DNA from: Marinobacterium sp. LSUCC0821 | GTDB lineage: Bacteria > Pseudomonadota > Gammaproteobacteria > Pseudomonadales > Balneatricaceae | NCBI RefSeq assembly: GCF_012848475.1 | Contig: NZ_CP051666.1 | Coordinates: 2,197,501 to 2,261,500, forward strand | Direction: 5' to 3' | DNA: 64,000 nt | Shown here: one piece after another, positions 16,138 to 24,837 of the stretch | Position numbering within the stretch: the first letter of the stretch is position 1 | Layout: each line of letters begins with the position of its first letter | Position numbers and translations under genes: made by a program | The notes under the pieces: generated by a model | Database searches by the model: none | The model's input: the letters and a program-made list of their open reading frames with translations, nothing else | What the model was told of the DNA's origin: nothing

Positions 16138-17136
16138 ATGCTAACCAATGCAACAATTCTAGTTACAGGCGGTACAGGTTCATTCGGTAACACTTTTGTT
16201 CCAATGACATTAGAAAAGTACAACCCCAAGAAAATAATTATCTTCTCACGTGATGAGATGAAACAGTGGGACATGGCCAAAAACTACCAAGACGACCCTC
16301 GTGTGCGTTTTTTTATCGGTGACGTGCGTGATCGTGATCGTCTTTACCGTGCGTTGGATGGTGTTGATTATGTTGTTCATGCCGCTGCTACTAAGATAGT
16401 ACCCACAGCCGAGTACAATCCATTTGAATGCGTTAAGACCAATATCAATGGTGCAATGAACGTTATCGATGCCTGTATAGATAAGAAAGTTAAAGGTGTA
16501 GTGGCTTTATCGACTGATAAGGCGAGCAGTCCGATTAACCTCTACGGTGCTACAAAGCTAGCGTCAGATAAGTTGTTTGTGGCCGGTAATCATTATGCTG
16601 GAGGTAAAGGGACTTGTTTCTCTGTTGTTCGTTACGGCAATGTAATGGGCTCCCGTGGTTCAGTCATTCCATTCTTCATGTCGATCAAAGACAAAGGCTC
16701 ACTGCCTATTACCGATGAACGGATGACCCGTTTTATGATATCGCTAGAGCAGGGTGTCGAGTTGGTCTGGCATGCTTTTGAAGATATGATCGGCGGCGAA
16801 ATATACGTGAAAAAAATTCCTTCAATGAAGGTTACTGATCTGGCTCGGGTAGTTGCGCCGGAAGCAAAACAGGAAGTTGTCGGTATTCGTCCAGGCGAAA
16901 AACTGCATGAGCAGATGATCGGAACCGAAGATGCATTCTTTACTTATGAGTATCCTGAACACTATAAAATTTTACCGCAGATAAACAGTTGGGGGCTAGA
17001 CGCTAATCGCATTAAAGACGGGCAGAAAGTACCGGAGGGTTTCGTTTACTCCAGCGAAAATAATGCCGAGTGGATGAGTAATGCTGAATTGCAGGTCTGG
17101 ATTGATGCCAACCGTGAGAAGATCGGGAGTATCTGA
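16138..17136 (+). CDS. pseB: UDP-GlcNAc 4,6-dehydratase (inverting), PseB
   Basis: First step of pseudaminic acid synthesis: dehydration and C5 epimerisation of UDP-GlcNAc. 332 residues, a soluble short form of the SDR family. VTGGTGSFGNTFVPMTL (NAD binding), DGVDYVVHAAATKIVPTAEYNPFE, LSTDKASSPINLYGATKLASDKL with Tyr and Lys of the active site, and the conserved RPGEKLHE. AAGGAAA precedes ATG. Stop overlaps pseC (TGATG). Confidence 0.95.
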   Translation: MLTNATILVTGGTGSFGNTFVPMTLEKYNPKKIIIFSRDEMKQWDMAKNYQDDPRVRFFIGDVRDRDRLYRALDGVDYVVHAAATKIVPTAEYNPFECVKTNINGAMNVIDACIDKKVKGVVALSTDKASSPINLYGATKLASDKLFVAGNHYAGGKGTCFSVVRYGNVMGSRGSVIPFFMSIKDKGSLPITDERMTRFMISLEQGVELVWHAFEDMIGGEIYVKKIPSMKVTDLARVVAPEAKQEVVGIRPGEKLHEQMIGTEDAFFTYEYPEHYKILPQINSWGLDANRIKDGQKVPEGFVYSSENNAEWMSNAELQVWIDANREKIGSI

Positions 17137-18293
17137 TGATCCCTTACGGCCGACAGGAAATTATCCAGTCAGATATTGATGCGGTTGTCGAGGTGCTTCA
17201 GTCTGACTTTCTGACGCAAGGGCCGAAGGTGCCACTGTTCGAACAGACGGTTGCCAACAAGGTAGGGGCTAAACATGCGATAGCTGTAAATAGTGCTACC
17301 AGCGCCTTGCATATAGCCTGTATGGCTCTTGGGCTCGGTCAGGCTGATTGGCTGTGGACTACCCCTATCACATTTGTCGCCTCGGCCAACTGTGGTCTCT
17401 ATTGCGGGGCGCAGGTCGATTTTGTCGATATCGACCCGATTACCTACAACCTCTGCCCCAAGGCATTGGAAGCGAAGCTGATTGCTGCCGAACGGGAAGG
17501 CAAACTGCCTAAAATACTAGTCGTTGTGCATCTGTGCGGCCAGCCCTGCGATATGCATGCAATTCATGGGTTGTCACAGCGGTATGGCTTCAAGATCATT
17601 GAAGATGCGTCTCACGCTATTGGCGGCAAGTATCAGGGTGAATATATCGGCAACTGCCGTTATAGTGATATAACGGTTTTCAGCTTCCATCCGGTGAAAA
17701 TCATCACCACCGCAGAAGGCGGCATGGCGCTGACGAATGATGACCAATTGGCAGAAAACATGAACCTCTACCGCAGCCACGGTGTTACCCGCGACCAGAA
17801 CCGTATGACCCATGAGCCAGATGGGCCTTGGTACTACCAGCAGGTCGAACTCGGTTACAACTACCGAATGACCGAACTACAGGCAGCGCTCGGGATCAGT
17901 CAGACAGAACGGCTAGATACGTTTGTCGCCCTCCGCCATGACTTAGCAAAACGTTATGATGGGTTACTGAAAGAATTGCCGGTTAAAACCCCTTGGCAGC
18001 ATCCTGGCAGTTATTCGGGACTGCATTTATATGTGATTCGCCTGCAGCTGGACAAAATCGGCAAAACCCATCGTGAGGTATTTGAATGCCTACGCGGGCA
18101 GGGAATTGGTGTAAACCTACATTACATTCCGGTGCATACCCAACCCTACTACCAGAAAATGGGTTTTATGCAAGGCGATTTCCCTATAGCCGAGCGCTAT
18201 TATAGCGAAGCGCTCAGCCTGCCAATGTATCATGGGCTGACTGATGTGCAACAGGACACAGTGGTTGGGTGTTTGCGTAAAGTATTATCGTGA
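17136..18293 (+). CDS. pseC: UDP-4-amino-4,6-dideoxy-N-acetyl-altrosamine transaminase, PseC
   Basis: PLP-dependent aminotransferase of the DegT/DnrJ/EryC1/StrS fold; second step of the Pse pathway. 385 residues starting MIPYGRQEIIQSDIDAV. The Schiff-base Lys is in FSFHPVKIITTAEGG and the PLP-facing Asp in IIEDASHAIGG; HLCGQPCDM is typical of PseC. Its base composition (higher GC) resembles pseG rather than the later AT-rich block. Coupled to both neighbours by overlap. Confidence 0.95.
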   Translation: MIPYGRQEIIQSDIDAVVEVLQSDFLTQGPKVPLFEQTVANKVGAKHAIAVNSATSALHIACMALGLGQADWLWTTPITFVASANCGLYCGAQVDFVDIDPITYNLCPKALEAKLIAAEREGKLPKILVVVHLCGQPCDMHAIHGLSQRYGFKIIEDASHAIGGKYQGEYIGNCRYSDITVFSFHPVKIITTAEGGMALTNDDQLAENMNLYRSHGVTRDQNRMTHEPDGPWYYQQVELGYNYRMTELQAALGISQTERLDTFVALRHDLAKRYDGLLKELPVKTPWQHPGSYSGLHLYVIRLQLDKIGKTHREVFECLRGQGIGVNLHYIPVHTQPYYQKMGFMQGDFPIAERYYSEALSLPMYHGLTDVQQDTVVGCLRKVLS

Positions 18294-19153
18294 TGAAAAT
18301 TGCATTGGGCACCGCACAGTTCGGTTTGGTGTATGGCGTAGCTAACGCAAGCGGTCGTGTTCCAGAGAACACTTCTCAAGATATTATTAGCCTCGCACGT
18401 GAGTTGAACGTGGACACACTAGATACTGCTGCGGCCTACGGTACTAGCGAAGAGGTACTAGGTCGTGCTGGTATCGAAAATTTTAAGGTGATTTCGAAAG
18501 TTCTTCCAGGTACAGACTGCATCGAAAAGCCAGCAAGTTGGGTAAATCGTTGTATTGATCGATCACTCACGAACCTCAAATGCGATTCGCTCTATGGGTT
18601 ACTCCTGCACCGGCCTCTGGACCTGCTTCAGTCAAGCGGTGGTGAGCTTTACGAGGCTCTTGTTAATCTTAAGAGGCAGGGGTTGGTAGGAAAAATCGGC
18701 ATTTCAGTGTACGGGCCAGACGATCTAGACAAACTAACTGATTTCGATTTTGACCTGGTTCAGGCACCGATGAATATCCTAGACCGACGCTTAGCGAATT
18801 CCGGTTGGCTTGAAAAGTTAACCAAACAGGGTGCGGAGGTTCATATACGATCTGCTTTTCTACAAGGGTTACTATTGATGCCAGCAGTGAAGCGGCCTGA
18901 ATATTTCAAACCATGGCAAAAACTTTTATCCGAGTATGACACCTGGGTCTCCGACCAGCAATTATCTCATTTGCAGGCTTGTCTGGGTTTTCTGAGTGAG
19001 TATTCGGAAATTAATAAAATAGTGGTTGGTGTGGATACACCTGAGCAAATGCGGGACATTGTGTCTGCAGCTAACACTTCAACTCCCCGAGTACCAGAAA
19101 GCATACAGTCGACTGATATAAATTTCATCAATCCGGGGTTATGGAGGCTATGA
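18293..19153 (+). CDS. Aldo/keto reductase-family protein
   Basis: 286 residues from ATG 18293. KIALGTAQFGLVYGVAN, DTLDTAAAYGTSEEVLG (Asp and Tyr of the catalytic tetrad), LLLHRPLDLL (His position) and the C-terminal IVVGVDTPEQM are aldo/keto reductase features; no signal peptide. Such genes occur within pse and related nonulosonate loci, but the substrate is not established. It lies between pseC and a remnant of pseF, so it and the next two genes look inserted into an originally contiguous pseBCFGHI operon. Confidence 0.82.
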   Translation: MKIALGTAQFGLVYGVANASGRVPENTSQDIISLARELNVDTLDTAAAYGTSEEVLGRAGIENFKVISKVLPGTDCIEKPASWVNRCIDRSLTNLKCDSLYGLLLHRPLDLLQSSGGELYEALVNLKRQGLVGKIGISVYGPDDLDKLTDFDFDLVQAPMNILDRRLANSGWLEKLTKQGAEVHIRSAFLQGLLLMPAVKRPEYFKPWQKLLSEYDTWVSDQQLSHLQACLGFLSEYSEINKIVVGVDTPEQMRDIVSAANTSTPRVPESIQSTDINFINPGLWRL

Positions 19154-20088
19154 GTATTAAGTTAGGCGTGCTCGGACTGTCAGAAGGTAATGGCCATCCC
19201 TATTCCTGGAGTGCTATTTTTAACGGGTATAATCCAGAGTTTATGGAGTTATGTGGCTTTCCGGTAATTCCGCGGTATCTTGAGTTACAGCAGTGGCCGG
19301 AAAGTCGAATTTCGAGAGCTGAAGTTGTATCTGTGTGGACACAGGATGAAAAGCTTTCCCAGATGATAGCGAAGGCTGCAAATATCTCCAAAGTGGTTCC
19401 GATTCCAGAAGCTATGATCGGTGAGGTCGATGCAGTTTTGCTTGCCAGGGATGATGCCGAGTGCCACCTTAAATTCGCGGCTCCTTTTTTGAAAGCCGGT
19501 TTGCCGATATATATTGATAAGCCAATTGCGCTGTCAATGGCCGACCTTGAAAAACTGTATGAACTCGAACAGTACCCTGGGCAGATATTTACTTGTTCAG
19601 CTTTGAGGTTCAGTCAGGAGTTGATGCTGTCACAGCAAGACCGTGAGAAAATTGGTGAAATAAGAAAAATCGTCGCTTTCACGCCTAAGTCCTGGAATAA
19701 GTACGCAGTACACATAATCGAACCCGTGCTGAACATGCTTCCTGAATCTGATCAGCCAGTGAGTTTCAGTGGGGGCGTTGTCAATAGATTGCATGACAAT
19801 ACTCCTGGATCGCTTCTTGTTGACTGGCGCAGCGGCATACAGACGGCCTTCTTTGCTGTAGGGGATGGCGTATCCCCAATTTCGATTAGAGTTGTTGGAA
19901 CGAGAGGGTTCAAGGATTTAGTGTTCAGTGACTCTTTCAATGCTTTTAAGACAGCCCTCGAGATGTTCCTTGAAGGAGTCTGGAATCAGTCGGTCACTTC
20001 GCCTAGATCCTTTAACGAATTAGTTGTTCAATTGTTAGAAAGGGGGGGGCATGACTCAGACAATTATGATTACGGGCGGAACAGGTAA
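19150..20088 (+). CDS. Gfo/Idh/MocA-family oxidoreductase
   Basis: 312 residues from ATG 19150, which overlaps the previous stop as ATGA; an alternative ATG at 19141 adds three residues. KLGVLGLSEGNGHPYSW is the NAD-binding start and PIYIDKPIALSM carries the family D/EKP Lys. Its 3' end contains a run of eight G (20042-20049), and the last 38 bp overlap the next gene. The resemblance to PtmF-like proteins of Campylobacter legionaminate loci is from memory and tentative. Confidence 0.75.
   Translation: MSIKLGVLGLSEGNGHPYSWSAIFNGYNPEFMELCGFPVIPRYLELQQWPESRISRAEVVSVWTQDEKLSQMIAKAANISKVVPIPEAMIGEVDAVLLARDDAECHLKFAAPFLKAGLPIYIDKPIALSMADLEKLYELEQYPGQIFTCSALRFSQELMLSQQDREKIGEIRKIVAFTPKSWNKYAVHIIEPVLNMLPESDQPVSFSGGVVNRLHDNTPGSLLVDWRSGIQTAFFAVGDGVSPISIRVVGTRGFKDLVFSDSFNAFKTALEMFLEGVWNQSVTSPRSFNELVVQLLERGGHDSDNYDYGRNR
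20042..20049 (+). repeat. Homopolymeric G8 tract
   Basis: Eight consecutive G within the last codons of the Gfo/Idh/MocA gene, one base before the ATG of the SDR gene at 20051. It also serves as the purine-rich ribosome-binding region for that gene. Slippage would change the upstream C-terminus and the SDR initiation context. Confidence 0.6.
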
Positions 20089-20806
20089 GTTTGGTCGCAA
20101 GTTTGTTATGCATTTTCTAATGAAGAAGTGGAGAGTTATTTTCACTACGACCTCACAGGTTCGTGGAGACGCTCTCATTGAAGAGTTCGGCAAACCAAGT
20201 GGCCTTGTGGCAATTGCTTCGGATCTTACCGGTCGTTCGGCAGTTAAAGAGTTATTAGAGGTTTTGGCGAAAAAGGGATATAGCATCAATCATCTAGTTA
20301 ATAATGCCCGTAGCCTTGAATCGCTGAAAACAGATGCCTTTGGGCAAACCAGTCGCGAAGACTTCATGGCCGAGTATTTGATGGATGTGGTAGTGCCTTA
20401 TGAACTTTCTATGGGTCTTTTTCACGCGCAACCAGGCGAGCTGAAAACGATTACAAATATAGGCTCTCAATATGGTGTTGTAGCCAGCAATCCTTACTTA
20501 TACGAAGACTATCCCAAGCAATCACCTATACAGTATGGTGTAGCCAAAGCTGCGCTTAGCCATTTGACTAAAGAGCTTGCCGTGCGGATGGCCAGCAAAG
20601 GCGTTCGAGTGAACTGTATAGCATATGGCGGTGTGGAAGGTAGGGTAGATGATGCTTTTAAGGAACGCTATGCGGTATTAACACCTTCGGCACGTATGCT
20701 TGCGGAAGATGAGCTGGCCGGTCCGCTCGATTTTCTAATCGCTTCGTCCAGCAGTGCTGTTACGGGACAAACTTTGGTTGCAGACGGCGGCTGGTCGATA
20801 TGGTGA
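20051..20806 (+). CDS. SDR-family oxidoreductase (PtmA-like)
   Basis: 251 residues. IMITGGTGKFGRKFVMHFL is the NAD(P)-binding glycine motif; NIGSQYG carries the Ser, and SPIQYGVAKAALSHLTKELA the Tyr-x3-Lys, so catalysis is plausible. It overlaps the upstream oxidoreductase by 38 bp, behind the G8 tract. The combination of Gfo/Idh/MocA plus SDR recalls PtmF/PtmA genes of legionaminate loci; the assignment is by resemblance only. Confidence 0.78.
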   Translation: MTQTIMITGGTGKFGRKFVMHFLMKKWRVIFTTTSQVRGDALIEEFGKPSGLVAIASDLTGRSAVKELLEVLAKKGYSINHLVNNARSLESLKTDAFGQTSREDFMAEYLMDVVVPYELSMGLFHAQPGELKTITNIGSQYGVVASNPYLYEDYPKQSPIQYGVAKAALSHLTKELAVRMASKGVRVNCIAYGGVEGRVDDAFKERYAVLTPSARMLAEDELAGPLDFLIASSSSAVTGQTLVADGGWSIW

Positions 20807-20991
20807 AGCTGAGTATCGCAATCTTTGCTGCTAGTGTTTGTTCAAAGTGTATTTCTCGTAACGATATAGTGGTTTGTTCCGGCATTCTGTTGATTGTCCT
20901 TATAATTCAAGCCGCGAGAGAGTCCGGTTGGTTCGGTCGCAGGCTAGTTTCGGCAGATGTTAAATCAATTGCGGCGGTTTTCCTTCATTGA
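20800..20991 (+). pseudogene. pseF: Decayed N-terminal remnant of pseF (CMP-Pse cytidylyltransferase)
   Basis: The 63-codon frame aligns without gaps to the first ~58 residues of the intact cytidylyltransferase encoded at 24838: IAIFAASVCSKCISR stands where IAIIPARGGSKRIPK is expected, and IQAARESGWFGRRLVSAD where IQAALESGCFERVLVSTD is expected. The nucleotide-binding residues (Pro, Arg, Gly-Gly, Arg and others) are lost, and about 170 C-terminal residues are missing; the frame ends at the pseG start. Its place, right before pseG, is where pseF normally sits. It cannot encode an active enzyme. Confidence 0.8.
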
Positions 20992-22079
20992 GAGTCTCAT
21001 TTCGGGCTGACGCCTCTATCCGAATCGGTACCGGCCACGTTATGCGTTGCCTGACCCTGGCCGATGAACTGACCCGCCAAGGCCACCATTGTTGGTTTAT
21101 TTGCCGAGAGCACCTAGGTCATCTAGGTGATGTAATCATCAGCAAAGGCTACAGCCTAACCCTGTTACCGGCACCAACCGACACACCGCCGCAGCAGAAA
21201 AACAACACATCCGACGTCTACGAACACTGGCTGGGCGCATCTTGGCAAGAGGATGCTAATCAAACGCTGGACGCGATTTTGCCAATGAAACCGGATTGGC
21301 TGGTCGTAGACAACTATGCACTGGATGCAAAGTGGGAACGTGCCCTTTCAAACGCAGCGCAAAAAATCATGGTGATCGACGATCTGGCGAATCGGCCCCA
21401 TGAATGCAGATTGCTGCTGGATCAGAACCTTGGTCGCTTTGCATCGGATTATGATGGGCTATTACCTACAGAGTGCCAGCGATTGATCGGCCCTTGTTTT
21501 GCGTTGTTACGACCTGAATTTGCAGCGCTAAGAGAGAAAAGCTTGTTACGTCGTGAGAACCCAAAAATTAAGCGTATTTTAATTTCTTTGGGTGGAATTG
21601 ATCGCACCAACGTTACCGGCAAGGTACTTGCAGCACTTGCACAGTCGTCACTACCTGCTGGTATTGAACTGGATATCATTATGGGTGCTGCTGCGCCTTA
21701 CCTGGATGAAGTTCGCTGGGAAGCGGCGCAGTCGCCATTTAAAGCTATGGTAAGCGTGAATGTGCAGGAGATGGCAGCGCGAATGTTCCTGGCCGACTTG
21801 TCCATAGGTGCTGCTGGTGGCACTTCATGGGAGCGAAGTTGCTTGGGGCTTCCGTCGATGCTAATCGTACTAGCAGAGAATCAAGTGACTGGAGCCAAGG
21901 CGCTAGAAATGGTTGGTGCAGCGAGAGTGATAGAAGAACCGTCACTAGTCGAACCAATGCTGCCATCAATATTAGAAGAGTTATCAAACCCCACTCGGCT
22001 CATATGTATGAGTAAGGCTGCTGCAGGTATCACAGATGGTCACGGGGCTCTCAGTGTTGTAAGGACAATGGAAAGGTAA
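20988..22079 (+). CDS. pseG: UDP-2,4-diacetamido-2,4,6-trideoxy-altropyranose hydrolase, PseG
   Basis: Removes UDP from the Pse precursor. 363 residues, GT-B-like fold. RADASIRIGTGHVMRCLTLADEL is the conserved N-terminus with the His used in catalysis; DWLVVDNYALDAKWE, IDDLANRPHECRLLLDQN, ISLGGIDRTN and SIGAAGGTSWERSCLGLPS are family blocks. The TTG start at 20988 overlaps the stop of the pseF remnant. Stop overlaps pseH. Confidence 0.94.
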   Translation: MRVSFRADASIRIGTGHVMRCLTLADELTRQGHHCWFICREHLGHLGDVIISKGYSLTLLPAPTDTPPQQKNNTSDVYEHWLGASWQEDANQTLDAILPMKPDWLVVDNYALDAKWERALSNAAQKIMVIDDLANRPHECRLLLDQNLGRFASDYDGLLPTECQRLIGPCFALLRPEFAALREKSLLRRENPKIKRILISLGGIDRTNVTGKVLAALAQSSLPAGIELDIIMGAAAPYLDEVRWEAAQSPFKAMVSVNVQEMAARMFLADLSIGAAGGTSWERSCLGLPSMLIVLAENQVTGAKALEMVGAARVIEEPSLVEPMLPSILEELSNPTRLICMSKAAAGITDGHGALSVVRTMER

Positions 22080-22597
22080 TGTTTATGAATGAACATAGGC
22101 TAAGGCCGATGGAGGAGTCAGACCTTGAACAAGTGCTAAGCTGGCGTAACCATCCAGAAATTCGACGCTACATGTACTCCACCCACGAAATACCAATGGA
22201 TGAGCATTGCGCTTGGTACGCCAGTTCGAGCACGGACCCGAGGGTGGAGCTTTTGATTTATGAGCAAGGATGTAAAGCACAAGGCTTTGTTAATATTACA
22301 CGGACCGGTTGTGCTAATGTGGCAGACTGGGGGTTCTATATGGCCCCTGATGCCCCCAAGGGCTGCGGCCGTGACTTGGGCAAGCAGGCGCTCGACTATG
22401 CTTTCACAAAGTTAAGGCTTCACAAGGTATGTGGAGAGGTGCTTGGGGTTAATACCCGTTCGATAGCCTTTCATAAGAGCCTGGGCTTTACCGAAGAGGG
22501 TCGTCTGCGAGAGCAACACTGTGATGCCAGCAAGTTTCATGATGTTGTGTGCTTTGGCCTTTTGAGCAGCGAGTGGCAAGCACGATTTGAGGATTAA
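22079..22597 (+). CDS. pseH: UDP-4-amino-4,6-dideoxy-N-acetyl-altrosamine N-acetyltransferase, PseH
   Basis: GNAT-fold enzyme acetylating the C4 amine in the Pse pathway. 172 residues: LRPMEESDLEQVLSWRNHPEIRRYMYSTHEIPMDEH is the usual RimJ/PseH opening; GFYMAPDAPKGCGRDLGKQALDYAF contains the acetyl-CoA loop; LGVNTRSIAFHKSLGFTEEGRLREQ follows. 1-nt overlap with pseG, pseI starts 3 nt later. Confidence 0.92.
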   Translation: MFMNEHRLRPMEESDLEQVLSWRNHPEIRRYMYSTHEIPMDEHCAWYASSSTDPRVELLIYEQGCKAQGFVNITRTGCANVADWGFYMAPDAPKGCGRDLGKQALDYAFTKLRLHKVCGEVLGVNTRSIAFHKSLGFTEEGRLREQHCDASKFHDVVCFGLLSSEWQARFED

Positions 22598-22600
22598 ATT

Positions 22601-23653
22601 ATGAAAGAACCGAGAATTTTTATATCCGGCAGAGAAATTTCCCAGAATCAGCCACCTTATATAATTGCTGAGCTCTCTGCCAATCATAACGGCAAGCTGG
22701 AAACTGCAATCAAAATAATTGATGAGGCCGCTAAGGCTGGTGCCGATGCTGTCAAACTACAAACCTATCGGCCCGACACAATCACGCTGGACTCCGATGC
22801 AGATGAGTTTAAAATCAAAGGGGGATTGTGGGATGGGCGAACACTCTACGAACTCTACCAAGAGGCTCATATGCCATGGGAATGGCATAAACCACTGTTC
22901 GAACACGCGGCTAAAGTTGGCATTACTATCTTCAGCTCACCCTTTGATTCCACTGCAGTGGATCTCCTAGAAGACTTGAACGCACCGGCATACAAAATCG
23001 CATCGTTTGAAGCAATAGATCTGCCGTTAATCCGCTACGTAGCAGCTACAGGTAAGCCGATGATCATCTCTACCGGTATGGCAGACGAAGAGGAAATCCA
23101 AGAGGCGGTCATCGCCGCTCGTGAAGGTGGTTGTAAAGAACTAGCTATTCTGCATTGCGTCAGCGGCTATCCAGCGCCCGCTGAGGATTATAATCTTTAC
23201 ACTATAAGTAACATGATAGAGCGTTTTGGATGTGTTGCCGGTCTCTCTGACCATACATTGGATAATACAACCGCGATAACAAGTGTAGCTCTTGGCGCTT
23301 CGATAATCGAAAAGCACTTCACACTTGATCGAAGTGGTGGTGGCCCTGACGATAGTTTTTCATTAGAGCCAGAGCAGCTGAGCAATCTCTGTCGAGACAG
23401 TAAAACGGCATGGAGGGCTACAGGGTCTGTTAATTACGGTAGAAAATCGAGCGAAGAAGGAAATGTAAAATTCCGAAGATCACTTTATTTTGTAAAGTCT
23501 GCTGCGCGTGGAGAAAAAATTACCGAAACAATGGTCAGATCCGTACGTCCCGGTTATGGCATACCACCAAAGTATCTTTATGATGTTATCGGAAAGACCT
23601 TAGTAAGAAATATTGATAAAAATTCTGCAGTGAAATTTTCGGATTTTGAATAG
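22601..23653 (+). CDS. pseI: Pseudaminic acid synthase, PseI
   Basis: Condenses the 6-deoxy-AltdiNAc product of PseG with phosphoenolpyruvate. 350 residues: NeuB-type TIM barrel (about 1-280; YIIAELSANHNGKLETA, AGADAVKLQTY, YKIASFE, STGMADEEEI, LHCVSGYPAP, LSDHTLDN, IEKHFTLDRSGGGPDDSFSLEP) and a C-terminal SAF/antifreeze-like domain (FRRSLYFVKSAARGEKI, RPGYGIPP). GGGPDDSFSLEP favours Pse over sialic or legionaminic synthases. It completes the Pse carbon backbone. Confidence 0.94.
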   Translation: MKEPRIFISGREISQNQPPYIIAELSANHNGKLETAIKIIDEAAKAGADAVKLQTYRPDTITLDSDADEFKIKGGLWDGRTLYELYQEAHMPWEWHKPLFEHAAKVGITIFSSPFDSTAVDLLEDLNAPAYKIASFEAIDLPLIRYVAATGKPMIISTGMADEEEIQEAVIAAREGGCKELAILHCVSGYPAPAEDYNLYTISNMIERFGCVAGLSDHTLDNTTAITSVALGASIIEKHFTLDRSGGGPDDSFSLEPEQLSNLCRDSKTAWRATGSVNYGRKSSEEGNVKFRRSLYFVKSAARGEKITETMVRSVRPGYGIPPKYLYDVIGKTLVRNIDKNSAVKFSDFE

Positions 23654-23690
23654 GTACGCGCAAATTAAATGATATTGGACTCTTGATATA

Positions 23691-24785
23691 ATGGAAAATG
23701 AAAAAAAAGTAGCGTTAATAACTGGTGTGACTGGTCAAGATGGTTCGTACTTAGCTGAATTTCTTCTTGATAAAGGTTATGAGGTTCATGGGATTAAACG
23801 CAGAACTTCATTATTTAACACAGATCGTATAGATCATCTTTATAAAGATGAGCATGACCCAGAGTGTAATTTTTTCCTTCATTTCGGTGATATGACTGAT
23901 TCCTTAAGTTTGGTGCGGATAATCCAAAAAGTCCAGCCAGATGAGATTTACAACCTCGCGGCACAATCTCACGTAGCTGTGAGTTTTGAAGAGCCTGAGT
24001 ACACTGCTAACTCCGACGCGCTTGGAGCTCTTCGCATCCTTGAGGCGATCCGCACTCTTGGGCTGGAGAAAAAAACTCGTTTTTACCAGGCTTCTACGTC
24101 TGAATTGTTTGGATTGGTGCAGGAGGTCCCACAGAAAGAGACCACCCCTTTCTACCCACGAAGCCCTTATGCGGTCGCTAAACTGTATGCTTATTGGATC
24201 ACCATTAATTACAGGGAAGCCTATGGGATCTATGCTTGTAACGGTATTCTCTTCAACCACGAGAGCCCAAATCGCGGCGAAACTTTTGTCACTCGCAAGA
24301 TTACCCGTGCTATGTCTCGGATCAAACTCGGTCTGATCGATCGACTGTATCTTGGTAATCTCGATGCAAAACGGGACTGGGGGCATGCCCGGGATTACGT
24401 TGAGCTTCAATGGCTGATGCTGCAACAGGAAACCCCCGAGGATTACGTTATAGCCACTGGAGAACAGTACAGCGTTAGGGAGTTTGTTGAGCTTACTGCC
24501 GAAGAACTCGGTATCAAGATCACTTGGAAGGGTGAAGGCGTAGACGAGAAAGGGTATGACCATGAGGGGCGCTGTATCGTGGCTGTTGATTCTGCTTACT
24601 TCCGTCCAACCGAAGTCGAAACGCTATTGGGCGACGCTTCCAAGGCCAAAGAGAAGCTAGGCTGGAAGCCAAAGACCAGTTTCCGCGAATTGGTTAGTGA
24701 AATGGTTAAGGCTGATTACCAAGAGGCAAATTTTGAAGTCAAGATGGTTGCTGAGGGGCACAAAGCACTTAGGAATCAGCGTTGA
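23691..24785 (+). CDS. gmd: GDP-mannose 4,6-dehydratase
   Basis: Forms GDP-4-keto-6-deoxy-D-mannose, the precursor of GDP-perosamine, fucose, rhamnose and colitose. 364 residues: [77 protein letters not shown] (Ser/Thr, Glu, Tyr, Lys of the active site), [20 protein letters not shown] and [15 protein letters not shown] are diagnostic. No second GDP-sugar enzyme is adjacent, but a GDP-perosamine synthase-like gene is at 40072. manB and manC are not in the window. Confidence 0.97.
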   Translation: MENEKKVALITGVTGQDGSYLAEFLLDKGYEVHGIKRRTSLFNTDRIDHLYKDEHDPECNFFLHFGDMTDSLSLVRIIQKVQPDEIYNLAAQSHVAVSFEEPEYTANSDALGALRILEAIRTLGLEKKTRFYQASTSELFGLVQEVPQKETTPFYPRSPYAVAKLYAYWITINYREAYGIYACNGILFNHESPNRGETFVTRKITRAMSRIKLGLIDRLYLGNLDAKRDWGHARDYVELQWLMLQQETPEDYVIATGEQYSVREFVELTAEELGIKITWKGEGVDEKGYDHEGRCIVAVDSAYFRPTEVETLLGDASKAKEKLGWKPKTSFRELVSEMVKADYQEANFEVKMVAEGHKALRNQR

Positions 24786-24837
24786 TCTGCTTCCAGGGCG
24801 AGAAACAATGCGAACAATTGACCGCGGAGAGCATTAG

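Noticed and set aside
23904-24563. A 219-codon frame opposite gmd
   Set aside because: It lies wholly antisense within a well-conserved gene and has no protein-like motifs or ribosome-binding site.
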